Below are positions 1 to 8,996 of a DNA stretch of 60,229 nucleotides, piece by piece. Within the stretch, counting starts at the first letter, position 1. Each line of letters begins with the position of its first letter. The DNA comes from Natrialba hulunbeirensis JCM 10989 (lineage in GTDB: Archaea > Halobacteriota > Halobacteria > Halobacteriales > Natrialbaceae): NCBI RefSeq assembly GCF_000337575.1, contig NZ_AOIM01000025.1:1-60229 (forward strand). Reading direction: 5' to 3'. A program made the translations under genes and the position numbers. A model generated the notes under the pieces. It searched no databases. It saw only the letters and a program-made list of their open reading frames with translations, and was not told the origin of the DNA.

Positions 1-2
1 GC

Positions 3-1166
3 TACGATGACTCGAACATCGAGTTCGTCGAGGTCGAAACCGGCGAGACGACGACCGCGAACCTCACGCTCGGCACCTACTTCGAGGTCGACGACCTCGC
101 AGCACCTGACACCGCCGAGAAGGGCGAGGAAATCACCGTCAATGCGACAGTCACCAACACCGGCGAGCAGGAAGACACTCGCATGGTGTTCTACTTCCCG
201 CCAGGCACTGACTTCGGCACCGACGTCATCGACTACCAGCCCGACCTGTCCGAGACGGTCACACTCGAGGGCAGCGAGTCGACGACGGTCGAGTTCACCT
301 ACGAGATCGGAGCCGACGACGAACCTGGCGAGTACGAACACGGTATCTCGGCCGACGAGGTCGAATCGACGGTTATCACCATCGAGGGCGACGAAGACGA
401 CGGCGAACCCGTCTTCGACGTGGCAGACCTCGATGCACCGGCAGACGCTGAACCGAACGAGACCGTGTCGGTCACCACCACGCTCGAAAACACCGGCGAC
501 GACGCCGGCACGCAGACGGTCACCTACGCGTTCGACGACGAGACCGTCGCCAACGAGACCGTCTCGCTCGACGAAACCGAGTCGACGGTACTCGAGTTCA
601 CCACCGAACTTCCGGCGGATGACGGCACGTACGAGCATGCAGTCTCGTCCGAGAACGACTCCGCGACGGCACAGACGACCGTCGAGGAGGCTGGCGAGCC
701 GGAACCCGCGTACTTCGAAGTGACCGAGCACGAGGCACCGGAGTCCGTTGACGCGGGCGAAGAGCTGACGGTCAACGCGACGATTACGAACACCGGCGAC
801 GAAACGGACCAGCAGGATGTCTTCCTGTTCTGGGACTCCGCGATGAGCGACCTCGAGGATGCGGAGTCTGTGGCTGACCTCCGCGAGGCGGGCATCGACT
901 CGATGGAATCGATCGAACTCGAGGGTGGCGAATCCGAGACGGTGGCGCTCACCCACGAGGTAGATGCAGAGACGGAGCCGGGTACCTACCAGTACACGGT
1001 GTCGACGCTGCAGGAGATGGCCGACGGTGAAGTGACTGTTGAGAGCGCTGCAGAGGCCGCCTTCCCGGCAGATCCGGGCGGTTTCGATGGCGCACCACCG
1101 GGAGCAGCGCTCGGTGCGAACCCGTTTGAAAGCGGTATCGCGAACGGAATCGGGCTACTCGGTTAG
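3..1166 (+). CDS. CARDB-repeat surface protein, C-terminal part
   Basis: The reading frame is open from the first bases of the window, so the N-terminus and any signal peptide lie outside it. At least three similar segments of roughly 100 residues follow one another. Each starts with a pattern like FEV-x-DL-x-AP and contains a T-x-TNTG turn, which is typical of CARDB-type beta-sandwich repeats. The protein is very rich in Asp and Glu, as expected for an exported haloarchaeal protein. It ends in a Gly/Ala/Pro-rich tail with no visible membrane anchor. A role in cell-surface adhesion or binding is inferred from the domain type only; the ligand is unknown. Confidence 0.75.
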   Translation, partial: YDDSNIEFVEVETGETTTANLTLGTYFEVDDLAAPDTAEKGEEITVNATVTNTGEQEDTRMVFYFPPGTDFGTDVIDYQPDLSETVTLEGSESTTVEFTYEIGADDEPGEYEHGISADEVESTVITIEGDEDDGEPVFDVADLDAPADAEPNETVSVTTTLENTGDDAGTQTVTYAFDDETVANETVSLDETESTVLEFTTELPADDGTYEHAVSSENDSATAQTTVEEAGEPEPAYFEVTEHEAPESVDAGEELTVNATITNTGDETDQQDVFLFWDSAMSDLEDAESVADLREAGIDSMESIELEGGESETVALTHEVDAETEPGTYQYTVSTLQEMADGEVTVESAAEAAFPADPGGFDGAPPGAALGANPFESGIANGIGLLG

Positions 1167-1203
1167 GCCGAGTGCCCACCGTTCGGGTGTCGTCATCTCT
1201 ATC

Positions 1204-1220
1204 GTTCGTTTTTTTGTTGT
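1204..1220 (+). terminator. T-rich terminator after CARDB gene
   Basis: A run of seven T (about 1209-1215) followed by further T-rich sequence lies about 40 bases after the stop codon of the CARDB gene. Archaeal RNA polymerase terminates at such U-tracts without needing a hairpin. No other T-run of this length is seen nearby. Assignment is by position only. Confidence 0.4.
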
Positions 1221-1357
1221 AGTCGACGATCGTCTCGGGTACTGTCTGCTCGGATACCGTGGCGTGAGTTACTGCGCCACCTGGGAAACGATGGCTCTGG
1301 CTGTGTCTTCGTCGCCCATCTGTGCCTTCCGAGGGATCGACGGACCAGCGCAGCCGC

Positions 1358-1367
1358 GATAAATAAG
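1358..1367 (+). promoter_or_regulatory. TATA-like element of the DmsR/NarO-like gene
   Basis: The sequence GATAAATAAG stands about 60 bases before the chosen ATG (1423). A start site about 25 bases downstream would give a leader of roughly 35 nucleotides. It is the only A/T-rich box in this otherwise G+C-rich intergenic stretch. Confidence 0.4.
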
Positions 1368-1422
1368 AGCCCCACGATATAGAGGTGATACGCCTTCGGT
1401 GTTGACACGTGTTCAGAGACGT

Positions 1423-2097
1423 ATGAGCACGGGAATTCGAGCAACGCTCAAGATTGAGGAGCCAGCCGACTGCCCGGCTGCTCAACTGTCTGCACAGAAG
1501 GGTGTCACCAGCCACTCGATTTCGAAGAGCGTCGATCCGACGACCGGAGAGACGGTAACCGAAGAACTTGTTACCGACGGACGCCCCGAAGACGACTGGC
1601 CAGCCGCTGTAGATCTTGAATCAGCGTCCGACAATTTCCGTGTTCTCTTCTCGGACGGCTCTCGAACGGTGTATCGGTTCAGTCGTGAACTCGGCTGTGG
1701 CTGTCCCTGCGAGTGTATCGAGCAGTTCAACGCGCCGATCGCTGACGTACAGACGACGGATGGCGCGCTCGTTCTCGTCTTTCACGTATCGAGTACCGAC
1801 GAACTGCAAGACATCGTTACCGAACTTCAGGAACGGTTCTCCGACGTACAGGTGCAACGACTGATCCAGGCCCGAGCCGATCGCTCCAAGCAGGATCTCG
1901 TGTTCGTCGACCGAGCCGCGCTCACCGCTCGCCAGCGAGAGGTACTCGAGACGGCAAACGAAATGGGGTACTTCGAGTACCCGAAGCGAGCGAACGCGAC
2001 GGAGGTTGCCGATGCACTCGAGATTACCCCCTCAACGTTCACCGAACATCTTGCTGCGGCTCAGCGGACGCTGCTCGATTCGGTTCTCGATGAGTAG
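1423..2097 (+). CDS. HTH-10 regulator, DmsR/NarO-like
   Basis: This 224-residue protein belongs to the bacterio-opsin-activator-like HTH-10 family. The C-terminal 60 residues start with LTARQREVLETA and carry the two-helix DNA-binding domain. The N-terminal half has a Cys cluster, with one CP near residue 16 and a CGCPCEC group near residue 88. Family members DmsR and NarO switch on DMSO and nitrate respiration in low oxygen (established for the family). Its place beside the DMSO-reductase operon supports that role here (inference). The start at 1423 was chosen over GTG 1399 because the paralogue at 16499-17290 begins with the same MS-x-GIRAT pattern. Unlike the paralogue it lacks the last Cys of the CPC-x7-C motif. 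Confidence 0.8.
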   Translation: MSTGIRATLKIEEPADCPAAQLSAQKGVTSHSISKSVDPTTGETVTEELVTDGRPEDDWPAAVDLESASDNFRVLFSDGSRTVYRFSRELGCGCPCECIEQFNAPIADVQTTDGALVLVFHVSSTDELQDIVTELQERFSDVQVQRLIQARADRSKQDLVFVDRAALTARQREVLETANEMGYFEYPKRANATEVADALEITPSTFTEHLAAAQRTLLDSVLDE

Positions 2098-2110
2098 CAG
2101 CTACTCGAGT

Positions 2111-2578
2111 TCAGTCGCCGAGGCCGCAGACCGTCTCGGCGAGCCTCGTCACGTCGACAGTTTCTGGTTCGGTGATCTGTTCGATGATTCGGGGTGCTGT
2201 TCCGTCGGGAACGGTTTCGCCGACGACGAGTTTTGGGCAGCGAGCCTGTCGAAAACCTTCGACGAGGACGAGGTCGTATCCTCGTTCCTGTAACCGCTGG
2301 AGTGTGGCTCGGAGTGGGTCGAGTTCGGTAGCTGCTTCGTCGGTCTGCTTCCCACGATTCGTAATTTCGAACGTCGTCGACGGCGTGATGCCGACGACTG
2401 TCTCTGCGCCCGCGCTCGCGTGCCGGTGTGTATCTGTTCCCGGCGTGTCGACCTCGATATCGTGGTGAATCGACTTGACGGTCCCGACGCGGCCGTACGT
2501 CGAACACTCGGGGAGTAAGCGCTCGACGAGCGTCGTTTTGCCCGAGTTGCTGTGGCCGACGAGTCCGAGTACCTTCAT
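2111..2578 (-). CDS. mobB: MobB-like molybdopterin-guanine dinucleotide protein
   Basis: This is a 155-residue P-loop GTPase. It opens with MKVLGLVGHSNSGKTTL (Walker A, residues 7-16) and continues with the MobB pattern GTVKSIHHD near residue 33. MobB helps MobA attach GMP to molybdopterin to make the MGD cofactor. This cofactor is needed by the molybdoenzyme encoded upstream in the same direction, so the gene is the likely last member of that operon. A longer frame reaches 2701, but its extra 41 residues are basic, low-complexity and not MobB-like. The start at 2578 puts the P-loop at the usual N-terminal distance. Confidence 0.85.
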   Translation of the reverse strand: MKVLGLVGHSNSGKTTLVERLLPECSTYGRVGTVKSIHHDIEVDTPGTDTHRHASAGAETVVGITPSTTFEITNRGKQTDEAATELDPLRATLQRLQERGYDLVLVEGFRQARCPKLVVGETVPDGTAPRIIEQITEPETVDVTRLAETVCGLGD

Positions 2579-2648
2579 AACACTCCTCGGGCGGCGTCTG
2601 CCGTATGTGTACGGATTTCGCTGTTTCGACCACCGGCCCCCATCCTGC

Positions 2649-2894
2649 TCATCCGTCGTCGAGCCCCCACGAGATGTGCGCCCAGAGACGCTCGTACCCA
2701 TAGTAGGTCCCCGTTTTCAGGAGATTCGCGGCGATGCCGATGTTGACGGCGTCGGAGCCACTCCCGGTGACGAGAAAGGCGACCGTGATGGTCACCAGCA
2801 CCATCAGAAGCCGGTACGTGAGCGTCTTGACGAGCGTTCGCGAGTGCGCCTGCAGTGCACCGTGTGAGATGATCGATGGCGTGAGCGATTGCAT
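2649..2894 (-). CDS. DUF2061 two-helix membrane protein
   Basis: This 81-residue protein carries the DUF2061 pattern: RTLVKTLTYR, then a hydrophobic helix (about residues 28-44), then a second amphipathic or hydrophobic segment ending in YYGYERLWAHI. DUF2061 proteins are small integral membrane proteins without a firm function. In bacteria some are attached to sulfur-assimilation enzymes. Here it lies between the TorD-like chaperone and mobB in the reductase operon. It is the only membrane protein in the operon, so it could help anchor or serve the exported enzyme, but that is speculation. Confidence 0.75.
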   Translation of the reverse strand: MQSLTPSIISHGALQAHSRTLVKTLTYRLLMVLVTITVAFLVTGSGSDAVNIGIAANLLKTGTYYGYERLWAHISWGLDDG

Positions 2895-2996
2895 TGGACG
2901 GGAACTGGACAGATGTGTTGCTGGTCACCGGGTCTCGGGTCGATACTGTTCTGTTTCGCCACGGTCTGACAGAGACCGCACGGACGGACCGGCGTT

Positions 2997-3962
2997 TCAG
3001 TACGGTCCGTCTCGGTTCCCCATCGGCAACTGGGGTTCTGGCTCTGGCTCTGCCTCTCGCTCTGTTGCTGGTGCCGACGACGGTCCCGAACCCGAGCCAC
3101 AGGTCCCACACCGGAAGTCGACGTCTCCCTCGCTGTTGGTGAGGCCCTCGAGTGGCGACGGCTCTGCCGGGGTCTCCGCGAAGACGTCCGGTTCGACAGC
3201 GAACTGGTCTGCATCGCGCTCGACGAGTCGGCAGGCGAGCACAGCCAGTGCGTCGTAGAACGCGGTGTCAGTCTCCTCGCCGGTCTCGTCTTTTTCGTCA
3301 GTCCCGTCTACGTCCTCGATCGCCTCCCGATACCGCGGGAGCCACCGCCCGAGGTGATCCTCGATGAACGATCCCTGCGCATCGGTCACGATTTCGAGCC
3401 CCGTCTCGTCGTCCTTCTTCGCGAGCGCTGCCGTCTGGAGTGCCAACTGCGAGACGAACTCGAGTTCGATGCAGAGATGGTCGACGCGTTCGCGTCGGTC
3501 GTCGGCGAGCGAGAGCCCGAACGCATCGTAGAAGCCAGCGATGTCGGACAAGGTATCCGTGCTTGTGACGAGCGTTCCCGGACTGAACTCGATCTCGTAC
3601 TGCGGAATGTCGCCGCCGGTCTCGAAGCCAAACAGCGAGGTCCACGTGCTGTAGTGCTCGTCGACGGCTGCCTGCGTGGTTGGACTCTCATTGACGACGG
3701 CGCTTGCGGCGTCGTAGAGCGCTGTGTCAGTCCCGTCATCGTCTCCCTCACTGTCCCCATCGAGCGCCGCGGCCGACTCGAGTAGCTGCTCGTCGAACGT
3801 CCCCGAGACGAGTGCCGACTCGAGTGCCTCGCCTGGGCGGTCGAACGCCAGGGAGAGGAGCTTGTAGAGGCGGGCGCGATGGACGGACTCGTGTGCGGTT
3901 TTGGAGTTGCCGTCGGTCCCGCTGGAGAGGTCGGATGGGTCGTGTGCTGGTGGTGTCGTCAT
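2997..3962 (-). CDS. TorD/DmsD-family molybdoenzyme chaperone
   Basis: This 321-residue, mostly helical acidic protein has the TorD/DmsD pattern in the centre: an HYSTWTSLFGF segment followed by YEIEFSPG, then LCIELEF and DHLGRWLP. Such chaperones bind the Tat signal peptide of a DMSO-reductase-family enzyme, help MGD insertion and hold the enzyme back from early export. The gene starts 9 bases after the stop of the Fe-S subunit gene, which fits this job. It is longer than the usual 200-residue family because of acidic inserts. It also has a C-terminal tail with FRCGTCG, which may bind a metal, and a Pro/Glu-rich end. Confidence 0.85.
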   Translation of the reverse strand: MTTPPAHDPSDLSSGTDGNSKTAHESVHRARLYKLLSLAFDRPGEALESALVSGTFDEQLLESAAALDGDSEGDDDGTDTALYDAASAVVNESPTTQAAVDEHYSTWTSLFGFETGGDIPQYEIEFSPGTLVTSTDTLSDIAGFYDAFGLSLADDRRERVDHLCIELEFVSQLALQTAALAKKDDETGLEIVTDAQGSFIEDHLGRWLPRYREAIEDVDGTDEKDETGEETDTAFYDALAVLACRLVERDADQFAVEPDVFAETPAEPSPLEGLTNSEGDVDFRCGTCGSGSGPSSAPATEREAEPEPEPQLPMGNRDGPY

Positions 3963-3971
3963 GGTTCTCGA

Positions 3972-5180
3972 TCACGTGATGTCGAGTCGGTAGGCGTTGG
4001 TGTCCTCGTCGAAGCGCTCGCGTTCGTACTGTGGTTCTTCCATCGGAACGCGGGCGACCGTTTCGCCGTCCTCGTCGTAGCCGATCGCTTCCTCGTCAGT
4101 TACTTCGAACTCCTCGACGCGCCACTCGGTAGAGCCCATCAGGTGGAGCAGGCCGCGGAGTTTGCGGTACTCCTCGTCGCCGCGGCGGGCGGCCTGGTAG
4201 GTTTCCTTTGCGTCCGCAACCCGTGGGCCGAACATCTGGATCAGGTAGTCGTCGGGAACGTTGATCGGCGGGATGTAGTAGACGTTTGGCTCCAAGCCGA
4301 GCTGTGGGTATAGTGGCAGGGCGACCTCGGCGTCGTGGACGAGGTAGTCGATCGGGTTCGAGGAGTCGGCCTCGTCCGGTGGGTTGATCCAGCCGTGCTG
4401 GCGAATCTTTCCGAGGCAGTTTTCGAAACACTGGGGGACGAGCCCTTCCTCGACTTTGGGGTAACAGCCGACACACTTCTGGGAGACGTTTTCCTCGGGA
4501 TTGTAGACGGATTTTCCGTACGGGCAGGCCCGGACACACTCCTGGAACGCCTCACAGCTATCCTCGTCGATCAGGACGATCCCGTCTTCCTGGCGCTTGT
4601 AGACCGCCTGGACGGGACAGCCACCGGCACAGCCTGCGAACGAGCAGTGATTGCAGACGCGGGGGAGGTAGAAGAACCACATCGGATGGGTCTCCTCGTC
4701 CTCCGAGATGTGCGTGTCGGACTCGAAGGCCTCACCGGCCGGCTCGTCCTCCCCGAGGTTGGGGTGTGCCCAGTCTTCGCTGTCTGGGATGTAGCCCTCG
4801 ATGTCCTGTCCGTGGAGGTTCTGCGGGTCGTCGTCCGGCGCCATCTCGTCCCAGTCGACGTCGTTCGCCTCGAAGATGGTGTCTCCCTCGTACACGTACT
4901 CGCCGTCCTCTTCGCGCCACTCCTGCACGCCGAGGCGGTCGAGAATCTCCTTGTCCCATTCGATGGGGTGAGAGCCGTAGGGCTTCGTCTCGACGTTGTT
5001 CCAGAACATGTGCTCCTGTCCCTCGCCGTGGGTCCAGGTCGTCTTACACGATAGCGTACATGTCTGGCATGCGATACACTTGTTGATGTCGAACACTGCC
5101 CCCCACTGTTTCTCGGGCCGCGCCTCCGCGTAGGGGTAGTCCATCTCGCGTCCGATCTGCCAATTGTAGACTTCTGCCAT
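3972..5180 (-). CDS. dmsB: Type II DMSO reductase-family Fe-S (beta) subunit
   Basis: This is a 402-residue ferredoxin-type electron-transfer subunit. Four Cys groups are visible: INKCIACQTCTLSCK (Cys35-45), VCNHCSFAGCAGGCP, SCEAFQECVRACPYG and KCVGCY...CFENC. In the third group Phe stands where NarH has Trp, in the pattern C-x2-F-x2-C-x3-C. This predicts three [4Fe-4S] clusters and one [3Fe-4S] cluster, as in NarH, DdhB and SerB. The closing PNVYYIPP segment is also typical of that group. The ATG at 5180 is preferred. The frame extends to 5312, but its first 44 residues overlap the dmsA end and look like non-coding sequence. Confidence 0.9.
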   Translation of the reverse strand: MAEVYNWQIGREMDYPYAEARPEKQWGAVFDINKCIACQTCTLSCKTTWTHGEGQEHMFWNNVETKPYGSHPIEWDKEILDRLGVQEWREEDGEYVYEGDTIFEANDVDWDEMAPDDDPQNLHGQDIEGYIPDSEDWAHPNLGEDEPAGEAFESDTHISEDEETHPMWFFYLPRVCNHCSFAGCAGGCPVQAVYKRQEDGIVLIDEDSCEAFQECVRACPYGKSVYNPEENVSQKCVGCYPKVEEGLVPQCFENCLGKIRQHGWINPPDEADSSNPIDYLVHDAEVALPLYPQLGLEPNVYYIPPINVPDDYLIQMFGPRVADAKETYQAARRGDEEYRKLRGLLHLMGSTEWRVEEFEVTDEEAIGYDEDGETVARVPMEEPQYERERFDEDTNAYRLDIT

Positions 5181-5215
5181 TGTGATCACCAGATTTTGTT
5201 GTTGTATTGCCGTCG

Positions 5216-8200
5216 TCAGTCGTCCGAGGTCTGCACGAAGCCGCCGCTCAGGTACTCTTCCATCGTCTCGTCCTCGTTCGTCGGTCGAATGCCACGATCG
5301 ACGGGCTCCCACTCGCCGTCGGGTTCACCGTCTTCGTTCACGCCGCCGTCTTCTGCCTTCTCGATCCGCACGAACGCCTCCTTGGGTGCGCCGTTTGCTG
5401 CGTGGACGTCCGGCTCGAAGCCGACGTCCAGATTCTGTCCACTGAGGTCCTTTCGCGGCATCGAGTCCGTCAGCCACGTCCGGCGGAGCCACGTCGTCGT
5501 TGTCGACTGATGACCGCCGCTGCGGTACAGCGACACGTAGTTGGTGTCTTCGGCTTTGGCCATGCCGTCCTCGCGCTCCTCCTGGGCCTCGTAGGTCTTG
5601 TGCGAGGTCTGGTTGACGTTCATCCAGCTGCGGGTCACGCCCTGTGGCAGGCTCGGCTGGTACCGAATCCGCATCATCGCACGGGCGTACTCGTCGTCTT
5701 CGTCGTCCGCGTCCCAGCCTTCGTACGGCCGGTCTGACGGGTCGGCGTCGACCCAGACATAGTCGCCATCGGACAGCCCCTCTTCGCGGGCGTCCTCTGG
5801 ATTCATCTCGATGTAGCCCTCCCCGAAGAACGGCATCCGCTCGTCCTCGCGGTGCATGTCACCGTAGTTCCCCCACCAGACCGCGATGTTCGGCAAGGCG
5901 TTCGCGAAGGTGTGGGTCCCGTGGCGATACTTCGGCGTCATGTAGACGTAGTCGTAGCCCTCGTCGAGGTCGGTCAACGGATGCGCGCTGTTGACCAGTT
6001 CGTCCGGCGAGTGGACCACGTTCCGAACCTGTCGGTCGTTCGTGTCCGCGACCTTCTCCTCGCTGTCCCAGCCGCGGTCTGCTGGCGTCTCCGGTGTAAT
6101 CACCGGACTGTCGCTGTCGTCGACGATGACGTTCGGCTCGTACGGCGTCGCATCCATCGGCTCACGGTGCAGCGGGATGTTTTCCCCGGCTGCTGCGAAC
6201 TCCTCTTCTTCACGGAAGAACTCGAGTCGACCCGTCTTCGTGTACCACGGATCGTCGTCCTGCATCTGCTCGGTGCCGACCTGCTTGGGGTACGTCCGGG
6301 TCATGATGATCGCCGGCGTCCCCTGTTCGGCGTCCTCGAGTAGGTCCTCGATATCGTAGCCGGTGACGGTGTTCGAGTGGTCGATGATCCGCTGCAGGTA
6401 CGGCTTTGCCTGATACTCGTCTTCGTCGATGAACTCCCAGTAGTCGTCGAAGCGGTCGTCGCCGGTGATCTCTGCGAGGGCTGTCGCGACGCCCTGGTAG
6501 TGCTGGGCGTCGTTTCTGGTGTTGTAGATCCGGTCGATTTCCGTCTCGGGCATCGTCGTGATGAAGGGGTTCGTCACCGAGGCGGTGATGTCGTTGACGT
6601 GGTGTTCGGCCCACGAGTCGACCGGGAAGACGATGTCCGAGTACTCACAAGTCATCGTCCACCACCACTCGTTGGTGAAGAACGCCTCGATCTTCCCGTT
6701 ACGGAGCATCTGCTCGATGATCTTGTACGCACCCTTCGCGTTCCCGAGGATCGAGTTCGATCCCGAGACCCAGAGCGACTTCGTCGGAGTGTGCATGTGC
6801 GAGTCGCCCTGGAAGTACTCGCCGTCGACCTCGAGCGGCTTGTCGAGATTCGTGTAGAAGTGCGCCGACTGCTCGTCGTAGTGTTTTGCAACCGTCGCCG
6901 GCTCGTCGGGATCCAGTTCGATGTCGAACGGATCCTCGTTGGCGTACTGGCTGAGGCCGTTGAAGTACGCCGACCGGTAGTTTCCGGAGTAGCTGCCGAC
7001 GTTCCCGCTCTTGTGGCCGACGTTCCGGGTCAGCGACGCGAGCAGGAAGACCGCGCGGTCCTTCTGATCCGCGTTGGTGTAGTGGTTTGGCCCCATTCCG
7101 GTCAGGACCAGGGTATTCTCCTGGTTGTCGGCGAAGTCGTGGGCGAGATTCTCGACTGCCTGCGGGTCCGTTCCGACCACGTCGGCCGCCGACTCGAGAT
7201 CGTACGTCTCGATGAGGTGCTCGCTGATCAGGTCGAAGACGGGACGGACTGCGACGGTCTCACCGTCCGCGAGTTCGACCTCGAAGGTTCCCTCGAGTGC
7301 GGCGGGCGTCTGGAAGTCCTCGCCGATGTCATCCCGTGTGACCGGCTCGAACTCGTCGGTGTCCTCGTTGCGGACGACGAAGTCGCCCCACTCGCCGCGC
7401 AGGTCGTCGGTGATGATCTGCTCGTCGATGGTGACGTCCGCCGCCGGCCGCGCCGATTCGTCCGCGACCGTCTGGGTCTTCTCGAGTTCGGCGAGTTCGT
7501 AGTCGTCGAAGACGTCGCTCGCGCGCAGCATCTCGTTGGTGTCCATCCGCACGAGCAGCGGCAGGTCGGTGTACTGGCGGACGAATTCCTCGTCGTACAG
7601 CTCTTCCTCGATGAGGACGCGTGCGGCACCGAGGAACAGCGCGGAGTCGGTTGCGGGGCGGACGGTAATCAGTTCGTCACACTTCGAGGCCGTCGCGTTG
7701 TAGTCGGTGAAGATACCCGTGACCTTCGTCCCCTTGAGACGGGCTTCGGTCAGCCAGTGGCAGTCGGCCATCTTCGTCGTCAGGTAGTTGATCCCCGCGA
7801 GTACGACGTGGTCTGCGTACTCGACGCTCGCCAGATCGAAGTCGACGGTCTGCTGGCCGGTGACCATCGTGTGGCCCGGCGGCAGGTCAGTGTGGAACGA
7901 GTAGTTGTCCAACCCGACCGCGCCGAGGGCGTCGTCTTCGCCGACATCGCGGACGTAGTTGTCGAGCAACGCCATCGAGTTCGCGTTCCGGTACTGGCCC
8001 CAGAGCTTGATGACGCCGAGCAGCGGCATGCCGCCGCGGAACTTCATCGACCGGACACCGGCACCCTGCGTCTGCTCGACGACGCGTTCGTCGTAGTCCT
8101 GGTCCAGCAGGGCCTGCATGCCCGACTCACCGCTGTAGTAGTCGGCGAGTTCGACGAACGTCCGCGCCGCCAGCTCGTAGGCCTCCTCGTGCTCAACCGT

Positions 8201-8776
8201 GATGAACTCGTCTTCCCCGCGGTTCGCGTACTCCGCTGGCATCGAGCCGTCGGGATCCCGCGGGAAGCCGTCCTCGACCCACTCCATGAACCCCTCGCGG
8301 ACCATCGGGTCTTTTACCCGTCGCTCGCTGTAGAACCGCTCGATCATCGCGAGCCCCTTGTTACAGACGCGGGGATCCCAGCGCTGAGTGGCCTGATTCC
8401 CGTCCAGATCAGTCGCCTCACCGTAGTTCATGCTCGGGCCGAGACGCGTGATCTGGCCGTTTTTGACCGAGGCTTCGAGATAACAGTTGTGTGTGTCGTT
8501 CGGCGTACACGTGAGCATGTAGGAGTCGTCCGGCTCCCACACGTCGCGGTAGTGTGCTTCCCACTCCTGATTCGGATACTCCTCGAGTGGGTTCATCGTC
8601 TCGTCGGCCGCTTCGGCCTCACCGCCGCGGGTCAGGCGGCGGTAACCGAGCAGGCCGAGCCCGGACGCACCGGCGACGCCAGCGGCTGCAGCGCCGAGTT
8701 CACGCCGAGTGAGTGAGAGATCGGAGTCGGCGTCAGCGTCGGCGTCGGCCTCAGCGTCAGCGCCAGCATCACTCAT
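5216..8776 (-). CDS. dmsA: Type II DMSO reductase-family catalytic subunit, Tat-exported
   Basis: This 1186-residue Mo-bisMGD enzyme resembles NarG, DdhA and SerA. After an Asp/Ala repeat, a Tat signal (LTRRELG near residue 24, then an Ala/Gly-rich helix) predicts export. The Mo ligand is probably Asp297 in TDLPPG, aligned with the Asp of NarG in CDLPPA. Further NarG-like blocks are LTEARLKGTK and RYTDLPLLV. This places it in the type II (Asp-ligated) group rather than with the Ser-ligated bacterial DmsA. The expected N-terminal cluster motif H-x3-C-x3-C reads C90-x3-D94-x3-C98 and continues to C138. DMSO or TMAO is the likely substrate because of the neighbours, but nitrate, chlorate or selenate is not excluded. 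Confidence 0.85.
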   Translation of the reverse strand: MSDAGADAEADADADADSDLSLTRRELGAAAAGVAGASGLGLLGYRRLTRGGEAEAADETMNPLEEYPNQEWEAHYRDVWEPDDSYMLTCTPNDTHNCYLEASVKNGQITRLGPSMNYGEATDLDGNQATQRWDPRVCNKGLAMIERFYSERRVKDPMVREGFMEWVEDGFPRDPDGSMPAEYANRGEDEFITVEHEEAYELAARTFVELADYYSGESGMQALLDQDYDERVVEQTQGAGVRSMKFRGGMPLLGVIKLWGQYRNANSMALLDNYVRDVGEDDALGAVGLDNYSFHTDLPPGHTMVTGQQTVDFDLASVEYADHVVLAGINYLTTKMADCHWLTEARLKGTKVTGIFTDYNATASKCDELITVRPATDSALFLGAARVLIEEELYDEEFVRQYTDLPLLVRMDTNEMLRASDVFDDYELAELEKTQTVADESARPAADVTIDEQIITDDLRGEWGDFVVRNEDTDEFEPVTRDDIGEDFQTPAALEGTFEVELADGETVAVRPVFDLISEHLIETYDLESAADVVGTDPQAVENLAHDFADNQENTLVLTGMGPNHYTNADQKDRAVFLLASLTRNVGHKSGNVGSYSGNYRSAYFNGLSQYANEDPFDIELDPDEPATVAKHYDEQSAHFYTNLDKPLEVDGEYFQGDSHMHTPTKSLWVSGSNSILGNAKGAYKIIEQMLRNGKIEAFFTNEWWWTMTCEYSDIVFPVDSWAEHHVNDITASVTNPFITTMPETEIDRIYNTRNDAQHYQGVATALAEITGDDRFDDYWEFIDEDEYQAKPYLQRIIDHSNTVTGYDIEDLLEDAEQGTPAIIMTRTYPKQVGTEQMQDDDPWYTKTGRLEFFREEEEFAAAGENIPLHREPMDATPYEPNVIVDDSDSPVITPETPADRGWDSEEKVADTNDRQVRNVVHSPDELVNSAHPLTDLDEGYDYVYMTPKYRHGTHTFANALPNIAVWWGNYGDMHREDERMPFFGEGYIEMNPEDAREEGLSDGDYVWVDADPSDRPYEGWDADDEDDEYARAMMRIRYQPSLPQGVTRSWMNVNQTSHKTYEAQEEREDGMAKAEDTNYVSLYRSGGHQSTTTTWLRRTWLTDSMPRKDLSGQNLDVGFEPDVHAANGAPKEAFVRIEKAEDGGVNEDGEPDGEWEPVDRGIRPTNEDETMEEYLSGGFVQTSDD

Positions 8777-8979
8777 CGTCCCACCTCACCTCCCGTAACG
8801 ACGCATTGGGCCCCAGCGTGCGATACGACCGCAGTTCGTGTCGGACAGCTTGATTCCTGCCCGAGTATCGGTCGTCCGTGTTCCATACGGGTTGAACGTG
8901 GTCCGTTACCCGCTTAATCCGAGGTCTCTGTTCTCACCGCTCGGGGATATCGAGCACAAATCCCGTGATACTGCGGGTG

Positions 8980-8986
8980 TTTAAAT
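8980..8986 (-). promoter_or_regulatory. TATA-like box upstream of dmsA
   Basis: On the minus strand ATTTAAAC lies about 205 bases before the dmsA start. It sits 10 bases downstream, in the transcription direction, of a perfect 9-bp inverted repeat. If used, it implies an untranslated leader of about 180 nucleotides, which is long for a haloarchaeon. A weaker box (GATTAAGC) near 8915 is an alternative. Confidence 0.35.
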
Positions 8987-8996
8987 GAGGGTGCGA

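Noticed and set aside
6377..8716. A 779-codon open frame on the plus strand opposite the dmsA-like gene
   Set aside because: It is the mirror of a long, G+C-rich acidic gene, has Val/Arg/Leu-rich composition and no family motif. Such antisense frames are normal in haloarchaeal DNA.
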